DNA from: Salaquimonas sp. | GTDB taxonomy: Bacteria > Pseudomonadota > Alphaproteobacteria > Rhizobiales > Rhizobiaceae | Direction of reading: 5' to 3' | DNA: 8,417 bases | Assembly (NCBI GenBank): GCA_024639745.1 | Contig: JAHEHW010000051.1 | Location: 1 to 8,417 of the forward strand | Shown here: in pieces, positions 1 through 7,108 of the stretch | How positions within the stretch are numbered: the first letter of the stretch is position 1 | Layout: the number at the start of each line of letters is the position of its first letter | Notes under the pieces: model-generated | What the model was told of the DNA's origin: nothing | Database searches by the model: none | What the model saw: only the letters and a program-made list of their open reading frames with translations | Made by a program: the position numbers and the translations under genes

Positions 1-2
1 AG

Positions 3-101
3 GCTCCAATATAAAAGAATACGCCAGACCGACCTGGGAACTCGAGCGAGTTTGCTTTCAAAATAAAATCTGACAAGAGTTTCCACCATCTTCATCACCA
101 T
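3..101 (-). CDS. Possible 5' end of an unrecognised gene, cut by the window edge
   Basis: From an ATG at 99-101, read on the minus strand, the frame stays open for 33 codons to the left edge. It would encode MVMKMVETLVRFYFES followed by a basic, Trp-containing stretch. It would diverge from the DMT transporter gene with a 57-nt gap. A weak purine-rich stretch (CGGA) precedes the ATG. Further ATGs at codons 3 and 5 are alternative starts. I do not recognise a family. A 33-codon open frame in fairly AT-rich DNA can easily occur by chance, so this is only a candidate. Confidence 0.2.
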   Translation of the reverse strand, partial: MVMKMVETLVRFYFESKLARVPRSVWRILLYWS

Positions 102-158
102 TGATCCGAGTTATCAACTTTCGGAACCAGTGAACAAACCCGGATCGATTGCCGAGAT

Positions 159-1070
159 ATGACAGTTGCGACCCTCAACGCGCCCGGCCCCCGTGACTGG
201 ACGCTCTTGTTCTTCCTCAGCTTCGTCTGGGGAGGGGCGTTCTTGTCCATGGCCATGGCGCTAGAGCAATACGGCCCCTTCACGGTCGCCGCGGGCCGCA
301 TTGGCATCGGAGCTTTGGCGCTTCTGGCGGTAGTGGCCGTCACGCGCCCCGGCGATCTGGCGATCCGTGACCCGAAGATTCTAGGCTCCATCCTGCTCCT
401 GGGCATTCTGAATTTCGCGTTACCCTTCAGTCTGCTTGCCTGGGGGCTTCAGCGGGTACCTTCGGGCTTTGCTGGGGTGGCGATGGGCTCTTCCCCGATA
501 TTCGTGCTGCTCCTGGCGTATCTCTTCGTTCCGGACGAGCAAATTGGTCCGCGCCGAATCGCTGGCGTCATCCTTGGGTTTGCGGGGCTCCTGGTTCTGA
601 TCCTGCCGGGGGCCTCGGCGGAACTCGATGGGGGCGGGACTGTCGCTGCAAGGATCGCCTGCGTGGCGGCAGCGCTCTGCTATTCGGTCGGCGCCATTCT
701 CATTCGCCGCGCGCCACCGGTCCCGCCCATGGTGTTCACCGCGGGAATGTTGACAGCAGGGACACTTGTACTGACGCCGCTCGCCCTCCTGGTGGAGGGA
801 CTGCCGGAGATCACCAGCGCGCGGGCGACCTGGGCGATGTTATACGCCGGTATATTACCCACCGGCCTGGCCTTCCTTCTGCGGGTCATGCTGATCCGAT
901 CTGCAGGACCCATCTTCATGAGCCTCGTGGCATATATCGTACCGCTATGGGCAGTTCTTCTGGGCATCATTCTACTGGACGAAACCCTTATGCCCAGCAC
1001 CTACATAGGTGCGATGATTATCCTGTCGGGCGTTGGCCTGACACAGCTGAGATTCCTCTGGCCGCGCTAG
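159..1070 (+). CDS. EamA/DMT-family transporter (10-TM drug/metabolite exporter type)
   Basis: This 303-residue inner-membrane protein is made almost entirely of hydrophobic segments, as expected for the ten-helix drug/metabolite transporter superfamily with two EamA repeats. Repeat 1 covers about residues 15-141, with the typical opening LSFVWGGAFL near residue 20 and a closing helix after VPDEQIGPRRIAG. Repeat 2 runs from about residue 165 to the end, with PTGLAFLLRVMLIRSAGP, then an IVPLWAVLLG helix and the family-typical acidic LLDET loop before the last helix. Length fits the family. The ATG at 159 gives a normal short cytoplasmic N-terminus, but the upstream Shine-Dalgarno match is weak (CGAG). 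The substrate cannot be predicted; relatives export amino acids, metabolites or drugs. It converges on the Ugp operon and seems more GC-rich than it (60-72% in sampled 60-base lines, against about 55% in the operon), so it probably arrived or was joined here separately. Confidence 0.9.
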   Translation: MTVATLNAPGPRDWTLLFFLSFVWGGAFLSMAMALEQYGPFTVAAGRIGIGALALLAVVAVTRPGDLAIRDPKILGSILLLGILNFALPFSLLAWGLQRVPSGFAGVAMGSSPIFVLLLAYLFVPDEQIGPRRIAGVILGFAGLLVLILPGASAELDGGGTVAARIACVAAALCYSVGAILIRRAPPVPPMVFTAGMLTAGTLVLTPLALLVEGLPEITSARATWAMLYAGILPTGLAFLLRVMLIRSAGPIFMSLVAYIVPLWAVLLGIILLDETLMPSTYIGAMIILSGVGLTQLRFLWPR

Positions 1071-1071
1071 G

Positions 1072-1209
1072 GCGGCGATTGAAAAATTTCTACCGCGGCG
1101 CACAGTTGTGAGATCGATTGCATTCTATACCTGGCATACGGATAGCCCAGATCAGCAGCGCTGCTGCACCAGCCATATTCAAAACGAAACGGATGGGAGT
1201 GTTTTCCAT
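1072..1209 (-). pseudogene. Remnant of a Na/Pi cotransporter N-terminus (39 codons, then stop)
   Basis: An ATG at 1207-1209 is preceded by a good ribosome-binding site (AGGA, 5 nt before the ATG) and lies 45 nt beyond the phosphodiesterase stop on the same strand. It opens a 39-codon frame ending in TAG at 1090-1092. Residues 8-25, FVLNMAGAAALLIWAIRM, resemble the first helix of Na/Pi cotransporter (NptA/YjbB-type) proteins, which as I recall them read like LLxLAGAxALLLWGxxMVRTGVxRAFG. The similarity then fades: PGIE could correspond to the RTGVxR region after a small deletion. Beyond the TAG the same frame continues KFFNRR up to about 1072, next to the convergent DMT stop codon. Full proteins of this family exceed 500 residues, so nearly the whole gene is missing. 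A functional 39-residue single-helix peptide is the alternative. The assignment rests on remembered family sequence and a short match. Confidence 0.5.
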
Positions 1210-1254
1210 CAAGTTCCTGTTTTCATAGTTTTCGTCTTGAGTGCCTGTGGCGCC

Positions 1255-2052
1255 CTAGAATGAATATGGACCTTCGGCAGGATCGAGTGGCATCGCAGCC
1301 CAAAGCCCTTCAGTGCCAGTATCAAGCACAACACATCCTGTGGGCCCCTTCATGAAGCCGATCGGAGCATCCTCACGAAGATCAAGCGCAAATGCACTGC
1401 AAATCGCAGGCGCTGTCGATACGGGGTGCCGGCCGATAAGGCTATGGTAGATGCCATGAACATGACCCGCCACGACGCGTATTTGCTTCATGCACGGCGA
1501 CAAACGCGTGCTCAGATCTTCTGGATTTTCAAGCCCGATTGCATCCATGAAATGGATGCCGGTTCGAATTGGCGGATGGTGCAAGGCGACGATGACGGAA
1601 CGTGCGTCGGATGTTTCCAGTGCTTCGCTGAGGAAGTTGAGGCTCTCGAGTCGAAGCCGCCCGGCGCCATGACCTTCGATGAGAGTATCGAGTCCTATGA
1701 TGCGCGTGTCTCCGAAATCGACAGCCCAGTCGATGAACCCTTTATCCGGCATTCCCTTCAGATCCTGGAAAGCCATACGCAATTCTTCGCGGCGATCATG
1801 ATTGCCGGGTATGACCAGAAGCGGCAGGCCCAGCCGTTCCAGCTCTTTTCGAGCAAATGCGTAACTTTCCGTGCTCCCATCGTCGCTAACATCACCGGTG
1901 ATAAGTACCGCATCAACTGGTGCGATGGCATCAATGCGCTCGCATAGGCGGTCGATGGCCGCACGCAGCAGGGCCGGGGTGTCCAGAACGGACGAAGCAT
2001 GCGTGCCAGGCGGTACAATGTGAATGTCCGACAGTTGAAGAATTCGTGCCAT
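1255..2052 (-). CDS. GpdQ/CpdA-type metallophosphodiesterase (probable glycerophosphodiesterase)
   Basis: This 265-residue cytosolic enzyme has no signal peptide and belongs to the class III cyclic-nucleotide/glycerophosphodiesterase branch of the calcineurin-like metallophosphatases. All dinuclear-metal motifs are visible in order: D9-x-H11 (LSDIH), G53-D54 (ITGDVSD), G83-N84-H85-D86, H158-H159-P-P and G196-H197-V-H199. Their number and spacing closely follow Enterobacter GpdQ (from memory: D8, H10, D50, N80, H156, H195, H197; about 274 residues). After the HHPP motif comes a MD...EN stretch like GpdQ's. The expected reaction is hydrolysis of a glycerophosphodiester to sn-glycerol 3-phosphate plus an alcohol; cAMP or another diester is the alternative. 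The start lies 3 nt after the ugpE stop, with AGGAA almost touching the ATG, so translation is probably coupled. Its place as last intact gene of the Ugp operon supports a role in processing the imported substrate. Confidence 0.88.
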   Translation of the reverse strand: MARILQLSDIHIVPPGTHASSVLDTPALLRAAIDRLCERIDAIAPVDAVLITGDVSDDGSTESYAFARKELERLGLPLLVIPGNHDRREELRMAFQDLKGMPDKGFIDWAVDFGDTRIIGLDTLIEGHGAGRLRLESLNFLSEALETSDARSVIVALHHPPIRTGIHFMDAIGLENPEDLSTRLSPCMKQIRVVAGHVHGIYHSLIGRHPVSTAPAICSAFALDLREDAPIGFMKGPTGCVVLDTGTEGLWAAMPLDPAEGPYSF

Positions 2053-2055
2053 TTC

Positions 2056-2865
2056 CTACTTGATCCCGGCTCTCAGGAAAGCCTGCACGAACTGGCGCTG
2101 GAATACCAGGAATGCAATCAGAAGCGGTGCGATTGACATCATCGTAGCAGCTGAAATTACGGAAATGTCGACGCCATTCTCGGGCGCTCCGAAGATGGAA
2201 AGGCCTACGGTCAGTGGCCTGGTTTCCGGCGAGTTGGTAACAATCAATGGCCACAGAAAATTGTTCCAGTGGGTGGACACCGAAACCAGCGCGTAAGCCA
2301 GGTAGGTAGGTCGCGCGAGTGGTACATATACACGCCAGAGAATTCCGAACCAGCCACACCCCTCGACCCGTGCGGCATCATGCAACTCAATCGGCACCGA
2401 TTTGAAAGCCTGCCGCATCAGAAAGATGCCAAATGCCGACGCCATGTATGGCATTCCGACACCGATAATCGTGTCAAAAAGGCCGATGCGGGAAACCATC
2501 ACGTAGTTTTCGACGATCAGCACTTCGGGCAGGATGAAAAGCTGCATCAGTACCAGGATGAACACAAAGTCCTTGCCCGGAAACTGCACCTTGGCGAACG
2601 CAAAGCCCGCAAGAGTGGTGATGACGAATTGGCCAATCAGAACCACGCTTACCAGCAGGAAAGTGTTCAGGAAATATCTGAGCCAGGGGGCTCCCGCCCA
2701 GGCGGTGCGCAGGTTATCGAGGGTCCAGGGCGCCATTACGTTGAAGTTTACGGCGTCCGTCGTGCTGTGAAACGCGGCCCAGAATGCGAAGAGCAGCGGA
2801 GAAATCCAGATGAACGCCAGCAGAAGCGCGCCAAAGGTTTCGATGTGACGGAAAATCGCGCTCAT
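2056..2865 (-). CDS. ugpE: UgpE-type ABC transporter inner-membrane permease
   Basis: This 269-residue protein is a MalG/UgpE-class (CUT1) permease with six predicted membrane segments; the first is at about residues 11-31 (LLLAFIWISPLLFAFWAAF). The ATPase-docking EAA loop is at residues 163-182 in the form DAARVEGCGW...YVPLARP, with the invariant Gly and Pro. The characteristic region between the second and third helices, TTLAGFAFAKVQFPGKD (about residues 83-99), is also typical. It would pair with the upstream permease to form the translocation pore for the binding-protein-delivered substrate. Its ATG overlaps the stop of ugpA as ATGA (2862-2865) and no strong Shine-Dalgarno is present, so translation is probably coupled. 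Many CUT1 sugar permeases look alike; the Ugp name rests on the whole cluster rather than on this protein alone. Confidence 0.87.
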   Translation of the reverse strand: MSAIFRHIETFGALLLAFIWISPLLFAFWAAFHSTTDAVNFNVMAPWTLDNLRTAWAGAPWLRYFLNTFLLVSVVLIGQFVITTLAGFAFAKVQFPGKDFVFILVLMQLFILPEVLIVENYVMVSRIGLFDTIIGVGMPYMASAFGIFLMRQAFKSVPIELHDAARVEGCGWFGILWRVYVPLARPTYLAYALVSVSTHWNNFLWPLIVTNSPETRPLTVGLSIFGAPENGVDISVISAATMMSIAPLLIAFLVFQRQFVQAFLRAGIK

Positions 2866-3755
2866 TGGTAATGCGTCCGCTTATCGAGATAGGTGAATTT
2901 GATGCCGGCAACGATCCCGAGAACAATCAGAACAAGAATGGTCATCGCTGCAGCGTGAGGCGCATCGAAGAAGGCAAAGGCCATTTCCCAGATGTAATAG
3001 AGAATGAGCTTGGAAGCGTCGTTCGGGCCGCCTTTTGTCAGGATGAACAGGTGGTCGATCAGCTTCACGGAATTGATCAACGCGTTCACCATGATGAACA
3101 GGGTTGTAGGCATCAGGAGTGGCAAGACGATACGTCGGGTGTAAGTAAACCGACTGGCACCCTCGATATCCGCAGCCTCCTTGAGGTCCTCTGGTATTGT
3201 CTGCAGGGCGGCGAGGTAAAAGATCATGAAGAACCCCGCTTCCTTCCATATCGTGACGATGATGACTGCCCAAAGTGCGGTCTCAGGCTGGCCCAGCCAG
3301 TTTATTGATGGGAGGCCGAAAAGAGAGCCTATCTGGTCGAGCACGCCGAGTCCGGGCGTATAGAAGAACAGCCAGAGATTGGCTGCTGCGATCATCGGGA
3401 GGACCGTAGGCGTGAAATAGGCGGTGCGCACAAAACCACGCGCTGGAATTTTCGAGTTTGCCCAAAGGGCCATGCCCAGCGCGATGAAAATCGAAATGGG
3501 AATGGTTGCGGCTGCGTATATCAGGTTGTTTTTGACGACGAGCCAGAAGGTTGGGTCAGCAAAGAGGTCAGTATAGTTCTCGCCACCCACAAATTCTGTC
3601 GGATTTCGCCGGGTCCCGCGGCTGAATAAGCTGGTCCACAGGGTTGCAATGGATGGGTAAAAGGCGAAGGTAGTCAGCAGAATGGCCGCGGGCGACAGCA
3701 GCAACCAGCCGTAAATCGCCTGCCTGCGACGTTCGATGTTTACGTGTTCTGCCAT
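2862..3755 (-). CDS. ugpA: UgpA-type ABC transporter inner-membrane permease
   Basis: This 297-residue MalF/UgpA-class (CUT1) permease has a short basic cytoplasmic N-terminus (MAEHVNIERRRQAIYGWLLL), then six predicted membrane helices. The EAA loop is at residues 193-216, EAADIEGASRF...IVLPLLMP, with the conserved Gly and LP. The segment YFTPTVLPMIAAANLW (about residues 113-128) is typical of the family. I chose the ATG at 3753-3755: it follows GAAGG with an 8-nt spacer, whereas an in-frame GTG at 3768-3770 would overlap that ribosome-binding site and add only five atypical residues. The gene follows the binding-protein gene by 59 nt, a gap holding a strong stem-loop, and overlaps ugpE by ATGA. 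It forms the permease heterodimer with UgpE. Confidence 0.87.
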   Translation of the reverse strand: MAEHVNIERRRQAIYGWLLLSPAAILLTTFAFYPSIATLWTSLFSRGTRRNPTEFVGGENYTDLFADPTFWLVVKNNLIYAAATIPISIFIALGMALWANSKIPARGFVRTAYFTPTVLPMIAAANLWLFFYTPGLGVLDQIGSLFGLPSINWLGQPETALWAVIIVTIWKEAGFFMIFYLAALQTIPEDLKEAADIEGASRFTYTRRIVLPLLMPTTLFIMVNALINSVKLIDHLFILTKGGPNDASKLILYYIWEMAFAFFDAPHAAAMTILVLIVLGIVAGIKFTYLDKRTHYQ

Positions 3756-3778
3756 TATCCAGACCTTCACCGGGGGGC

Positions 3779-3805
3779 GGACGCCCGGCTAGAAGCCGAA
3801 CGCCC
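3779..3805 (-). other. Intercistronic mRNA stem-loop after ugpB
   Basis: Read as minus-strand RNA, GGGCGUUCGGCU pairs with AGCCGGGCGUCC across a UCU loop, giving a continuous 12-bp stem: nine Watson-Crick pairs and three G-U wobbles. It begins 9 nt after the ugpB stop codon and ends upstream of the ugpA ribosome-binding site. No U-run follows, so it does not look like an intrinsic terminator. Hairpins in this position, as in malE-malF-type operons, commonly block 3'-5' decay and let the binding protein be made in excess over the permeases. That role is inferred here; the pairing is read directly. Confidence 0.6.
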
Positions 3806-3814
3806 TAGGGAGGT

Positions 3815-5071
3815 TCACTGGTAGTCGCTCAGCAGACGAACAGCCGATGCCTGAGCTTCGGCAAGGGCGTCTGCGGGGGACTTCGATCCGGTTAGTGCCG
3901 CCTGGATGGCATTGTTCAGACCCTCGCGGACACGCGCCGTTTCGAAAGTCGAAAACTCTGCAACGGCATTTTCCAGCTGATTCCGGGCAACCAGCGCTGG
4001 TGGAAACTCGGAGGTATAGGCTTTCAGTGCCTCGGTCTCGTAGGCAGCCGGGGAAACGCCCATATAGCCTGTTGCAATCGACCAGGCAGCGGCCTGCTCA
4101 GGTGCAGTCATGAACTTGATCAGCTTAATCGCTGCAGCCCGTTCTTCCTCGCTTGTTTCCTGGAAAATATAGAAATTGCCACCACCAGTCGGTGAGCCGG
4201 GTCGGACATTGGCTGGTAGTTCAGCCACGCCGAAGTCGAAACTTGCGGAGTTCTTCACGGCAGTCAGATTGCCGGTCGAATGCCACATCATGGCAGTCTG
4301 GCCTTCCAGAAATGCCTGGCGCAAAGTACCCCATTCAACCGTGCCAGTCGGCATGATGCCGTGTTCGGTCGAAAGTGAGTTCCAGAATTCGAGTGCTTCG
4401 ACCACTTCCGGATCATCAAAATAGGTCGTGAGGCCATCATTCGACATCAGTTCTTTGCCATTCTGAATGGCCAGTGCCTGGAACATCCAGTAGGGATAGC
4501 CGGTGGATGGGATCATCAATCCGGAGGTTCCCTCCTTTGTCAGCTTCTTGCCCATGTCGACAAGTTCGTCCCATGTAGAGGGCGGACTTTCCGGATCGAG
4601 GCCAGCTTCCCTGAACATGTCTTTGTTGTAATAGGCAACGATGGTTGAGCGCTGGAACGGGATGCCCCATGTCTTCCCTTCTATCCGGCTATTTGCCATG
4701 AGCGCCGGATAGAAGCTGTTCAGCCATTCATCATCCGTACCCTCGACATCTTCGAATGCCACGATTAGCTCCTGCTCTATGAGATCATAGGCATCAATGG
4801 AGAACATGACGGCAAGTTGGGCCGGTTCACCCGAGGCAAGGGCCGACAAAGCGCGCACGCGCGTATCGTCATAGTTGCCGGAATAGATTGCATTGACCTT
4901 GATGTCCGGGTTTGCACTCTCGAACTCTTCCACGATGCCGTCTACGACCGCCGTCAGTGGGCCACCAACCGCGATCGGATAATACATTGTCAGTTCAGTT
5001 TCGGCGGCCGCAGAAGCGGTAAGCCCGATCGTGACGGCCGTCGCCAACCCGATCTTTTTGAATGCGTTCAT
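3815..5071 (-). CDS. ugpB: UgpB-type periplasmic substrate-binding protein
   Basis: This 418-residue family-1 extracellular solute-binding protein has a clear Sec signal peptide: basic MNAFKK, a hydrophobic core, and a probable cut after A23 in ASAAA|ETE. The mature part aligns by eye with E. coli UgpB: GNY at residues 65-67, RSTIVAYYNKDMFREAGLDP at 141-160, HSTGNL at 264-269, TGGG at 295-298, TGY at 334-336 and an Arg pair at 380/382. These correspond to positions I recall as contacting glycerol 3-phosphate (Tyr, Ser, Ser, Gly, Tyr, Arg), so a phosphorylated ligand is plausible. At the position of the E. coli glycerol-contacting Glu this protein seems to have Phe90, so the ligand may differ, for example a glycerophosphodiester. 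The gene has the strongest ribosome-binding site of the operon (GGGAGGAAAG, ending 4 nt before the ATG), in a 40-nt gap after ugpC, and a stem-loop follows it; both fit a need for excess binding protein. Confidence 0.88.
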   Translation of the reverse strand: MNAFKKIGLATAVTIGLTASAAAETELTMYYPIAVGGPLTAVVDGIVEEFESANPDIKVNAIYSGNYDDTRVRALSALASGEPAQLAVMFSIDAYDLIEQELIVAFEDVEGTDDEWLNSFYPALMANSRIEGKTWGIPFQRSTIVAYYNKDMFREAGLDPESPPSTWDELVDMGKKLTKEGTSGLMIPSTGYPYWMFQALAIQNGKELMSNDGLTTYFDDPEVVEALEFWNSLSTEHGIMPTGTVEWGTLRQAFLEGQTAMMWHSTGNLTAVKNSASFDFGVAELPANVRPGSPTGGGNFYIFQETSEEERAAAIKLIKFMTAPEQAAAWSIATGYMGVSPAAYETEALKAYTSEFPPALVARNQLENAVAEFSTFETARVREGLNNAIQAALTGSKSPADALAEAQASAVRLLSDYQ

Positions 5072-5111
5072 TTCTTTCCTCCCTGTTTTTGCTGGTTTGA
5101 CGCGCCCGCCA

Positions 5112-6155
5112 TCAATTGACAGGCGCGCCGGTTAACCGCTCCATTCTCTGGCCGGCGGCATCAAAAAAGTGCAGATCCTCGTCTGAAAACGTAATTTCCA
5201 GTTCTTCCCCGGCAGGAATATGCCGAAGGCCGGGCATTGAGACCGTGAGTCCTGTAGTGCCCGGATGCGTAAGACCGATGAAAGTCTCCGAGCCCAGGAA
5301 CTCACATTCAGAAACCTTGCACGTCATCCTTCCGTCTCCGGATTTGGTCACCTGGACGTTTTCTGCACGCAGCCCGATCCTGGCAACTCCTTCGAACCCC
5401 GGAAGCGCAGATCCTTCGATCAGTGCCATGGGTGGTGAACCAACAAATTCGGCAACAAAGGTATTATTTGGTCGGTAATAGAGATCTTCAGGCGCGCCGG
5501 ATTGCTGGATATGTCCATCCTTCATCAGGACGACCAAGTCGGCCATACTCATCGCTTCGGTCTGGTCATGGGTCACGTAGATGACGGTCATTCCGAGGTC
5601 GAGTTGAAGCTTCTTGATATCCTTCCGGACCGAGGCGCGAAGTTTTGCGTCGAGGTTCGAGAGCGGTTCGTCCATGAGGCAGAGCGGCTGGTTGGCCACA
5701 ATCGCACGAGCAAGAGCCACTCGCTGGCGCTGGCCGCCCGACAACTCTCCGGGCTTGCGTTGCTCGTACCCCAAAAGCCCGGTTATCTCGAGTGCGCGCT
5801 TCAGCTTCTCCTGGCGTTCGGCGCGCGGCGTCTTTCGGACCCTCAGGCCGAAGATGACATTTTCGGCAACACTCAGGTGAGGAAACAAGGCGTATGATTG
5901 AAAAACCATCGACAGGTTGCGCTCTGATGGCGCGGTCGTCGTAACATCCCGGCCGCCAATGCTGATACGACCCTCATCCGGCAATTCAAGACCGGACAAC
6001 AGACGGAGAGTGGTCGATTTACCGCAACCAGAGGGGCCTAGAAGGGCGACGAATGAACCGCGCGGAATTGAAAGAGAGACCTCTTCAACACCCAGCTGAC
6101 CGTTCCAGCGCTTGGCCACATTGTCGACGTTAACGAACGTTTCCGCCTGCGTCAT
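5112..6155 (-). CDS. ugpC: UgpC/MalK-type ABC transporter ATP-binding protein
   Basis: This 347-residue cytoplasmic ATPase powers the Ugp-type importer. All ABC motifs are intact: Walker A GPSGCGKST at 40-48, Q-loop Q86 (VFQS), signature LSGGQRQR at 138-145, Walker B CLMDEP at 159-164, D-loop SNLD at 166-169 and switch His196 (VTHDQ). A C-terminal TOBE/regulatory region from about residue 240 includes the MalK-type IGLRAENV at 260-267. Length matches UgpC/MalK proteins of about 350-370 residues. The ATG overlaps the stop of the regulator gene (ATGA, 6152-6155), and GGAGG lies 7 nt upstream, inside that gene. MalK-type ATPases are often shared among transporters, so this sequence alone does not define the substrate. 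Confidence 0.93.
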   Translation of the reverse strand: MTQAETFVNVDNVAKRWNGQLGVEEVSLSIPRGSFVALLGPSGCGKSTTLRLLSGLELPDEGRISIGGRDVTTTAPSERNLSMVFQSYALFPHLSVAENVIFGLRVRKTPRAERQEKLKRALEITGLLGYEQRKPGELSGGQRQRVALARAIVANQPLCLMDEPLSNLDAKLRASVRKDIKKLQLDLGMTVIYVTHDQTEAMSMADLVVLMKDGHIQQSGAPEDLYYRPNNTFVAEFVGSPPMALIEGSALPGFEGVARIGLRAENVQVTKSGDGRMTCKVSECEFLGSETFIGLTHPGTTGLTVSMPGLRHIPAGEELEITFSDEDLHFFDAAGQRMERLTGAPVN

Positions 6156-6928
6156 CTGGCTTCCTCCGCAAATACGATATGCTTGCCCAGAACCTCGAGG
6201 AGTGGCGAGAACGCTTCAGGTGGATGGCGATCGCATACGACGAGATCAATGTCGACGACATTGCTTCCGACTGCAGGTGCAAGTCGTCCGAATTTGCTGT
6301 GGTCGATCACCAGAATTGATGTCCCTGCATTGCTTCGCATTCGCTCGGAAGCGCGCACCTCGGCCTGATGGAACTCAAGTAGCTGACCGTCGGAGTCGAC
6401 ACCGGCTGTCCCGAAGACCGCGAACTCGGCACGATAGTGTCCAAAAAATTCGACGACATCCTCACCAATAAAATCCCGGTCGGGAAGCCGAAGCTCCCCA
6501 CCCGGCAAGATAATGCGATTTGACACCTCTTCGCTGAGAGCCATCGCTGCACTCAAATTGTTTGTGATGACCGTCAGTTCTTTCCTACGATGAAGTGCGC
6601 GAGCCACGCTTAGAGCGGTCGAACCAATCGAGATAAACACGGTAGATCCATCAGGGATATGTGCTGCCGCTGCCTCCGCGATCGCCCGCTTGCCGACAAG
6701 ATTGGTTCCCGCCCTCTGATCGAAAGGGGTGTTCAGCCTGTCTTCGGCCAACTCGATACGACCGTGCGCACGGCGCAAAGCTTCTGCATTGCACAATACA
6801 TCCAGATCGCGTCGTATCGTCTGCGTTGAAACTCCGAGCATTTCAGCAAGAGCACCCACGCTGATACCTCCCCGTTCCTGGACTACCTGCTCGATCAGGT
6901 CGCGCCGTCTTATCGCTTTTGATGCCAT
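6152..6928 (-). CDS. GlpR-like DeoR-family transcriptional repressor
   Basis: This 258-residue regulator has an N-terminal DeoR winged HTH (about residues 5-58; the recognition region ISVGALAEMLGVSTQTIRRD is at about 22-41) and a DeoR C-terminal sensor domain. Many segments match E. coli GlpR as I remember it: NTPFDQR, GSTVFISIGST, VITNNL, RIILPGGELR, GVDSDGQLLEF..EVR and VIDHSKFGR. The ligand is therefore probably a phosphorylated small molecule such as glycerol 3-phosphate. I chose the ATG at 6926-6928, which gives the normal GlpR N-terminus. The frame is open for 30 more codons upstream, but those encode an atypical Cys/Leu-rich stretch in the AT-rich control region. The ribosome-binding site is weak (GGGTAA close to the ATG). 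As first gene of the operon it likely represses its own operon and perhaps the divergent HAD gene. Confidence 0.88.
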   Translation of the reverse strand: MASKAIRRRDLIEQVVQERGGISVGALAEMLGVSTQTIRRDLDVLCNAEALRRAHGRIELAEDRLNTPFDQRAGTNLVGKRAIAEAAAAHIPDGSTVFISIGSTALSVARALHRRKELTVITNNLSAAMALSEEVSNRIILPGGELRLPDRDFIGEDVVEFFGHYRAEFAVFGTAGVDSDGQLLEFHQAEVRASERMRSNAGTSILVIDHSKFGRLAPAVGSNVVDIDLVVCDRHPPEAFSPLLEVLGKHIVFAEEAR

Positions 6929-6965
6929 ATTTACCCAATGATTTTGACAGAACGGTAACTCAAAT

Positions 6966-6981
6966 AAACAACAAAGCAACA
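6966..6981 (+). promoter_or_regulatory. Candidate operator half A (AAACAACAAAGCAACA)
   Basis: This 16-mer recurs on the opposite strand at 7109-7124 with one mismatch (15 of 16). It ends 38 nt upstream of the regulator start codon, a suitable position for repression of the operon promoter. Short CAA-rich (TTGTTT-like) repeats are known for operators of several DeoR-family regulators. Binding by this regulator is inferred. Confidence 0.4.
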
Positions 6982-7108
6982 AAAATCTTCCGTATCCACA
7001 GCGTCGATATGATATCAAGAAAAACGACTATCGAAGAATAATTACGTATTATCATATCATTAGATCTATTTTCGATCGCCGGCACCCGTTGGCTGGATTC
7101 ATTAATAA

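Noticed and set aside
95..406. Minus-strand frame of 103 codons over the DMT gene start
   Set aside because: It is antisense to a clear transporter gene, has Arg/Pro/Ser-rich composition typical of a shadow frame and shows no family motif.
1426..1947. Plus-strand frame of 173 codons inside the phosphodiesterase gene
   Set aside because: It lies wholly antisense to an enzyme with all catalytic motifs intact, and its product has no recognisable domain.
2269..2871. Plus-strand frame of 200 codons opposite ugpE
   Set aside because: Highly charged, Gln/His/Arg-rich product, as expected when a membrane-protein gene is read antisense; no start signal or family match.
2865..3308. Plus-strand frame of 147 codons opposite ugpA
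   Set aside because: Antisense shadow of a permease gene, with Asp/Gln/His-rich low-complexity composition.
3756..3770. GTG start five codons upstream of the chosen ugpA ATG
   Set aside because: It overlaps the GAAGG that serves the downstream ATG and has no ribosome-binding site of its own at a suitable distance.
3779..3805. Stem-loop read as a rho-independent terminator
   Set aside because: No U-run follows it on the minus strand, and the operon continues directly into ugpA, ugpE and the phosphodiesterase gene.
6929..7018. Thirty-codon N-terminal extension of the GlpR-like regulator
   Set aside because: It encodes a Cys/Leu-rich stretch absent from DeoR/GlpR proteins and would cover the candidate operator; the ATG at 6928 gives the normal family start.
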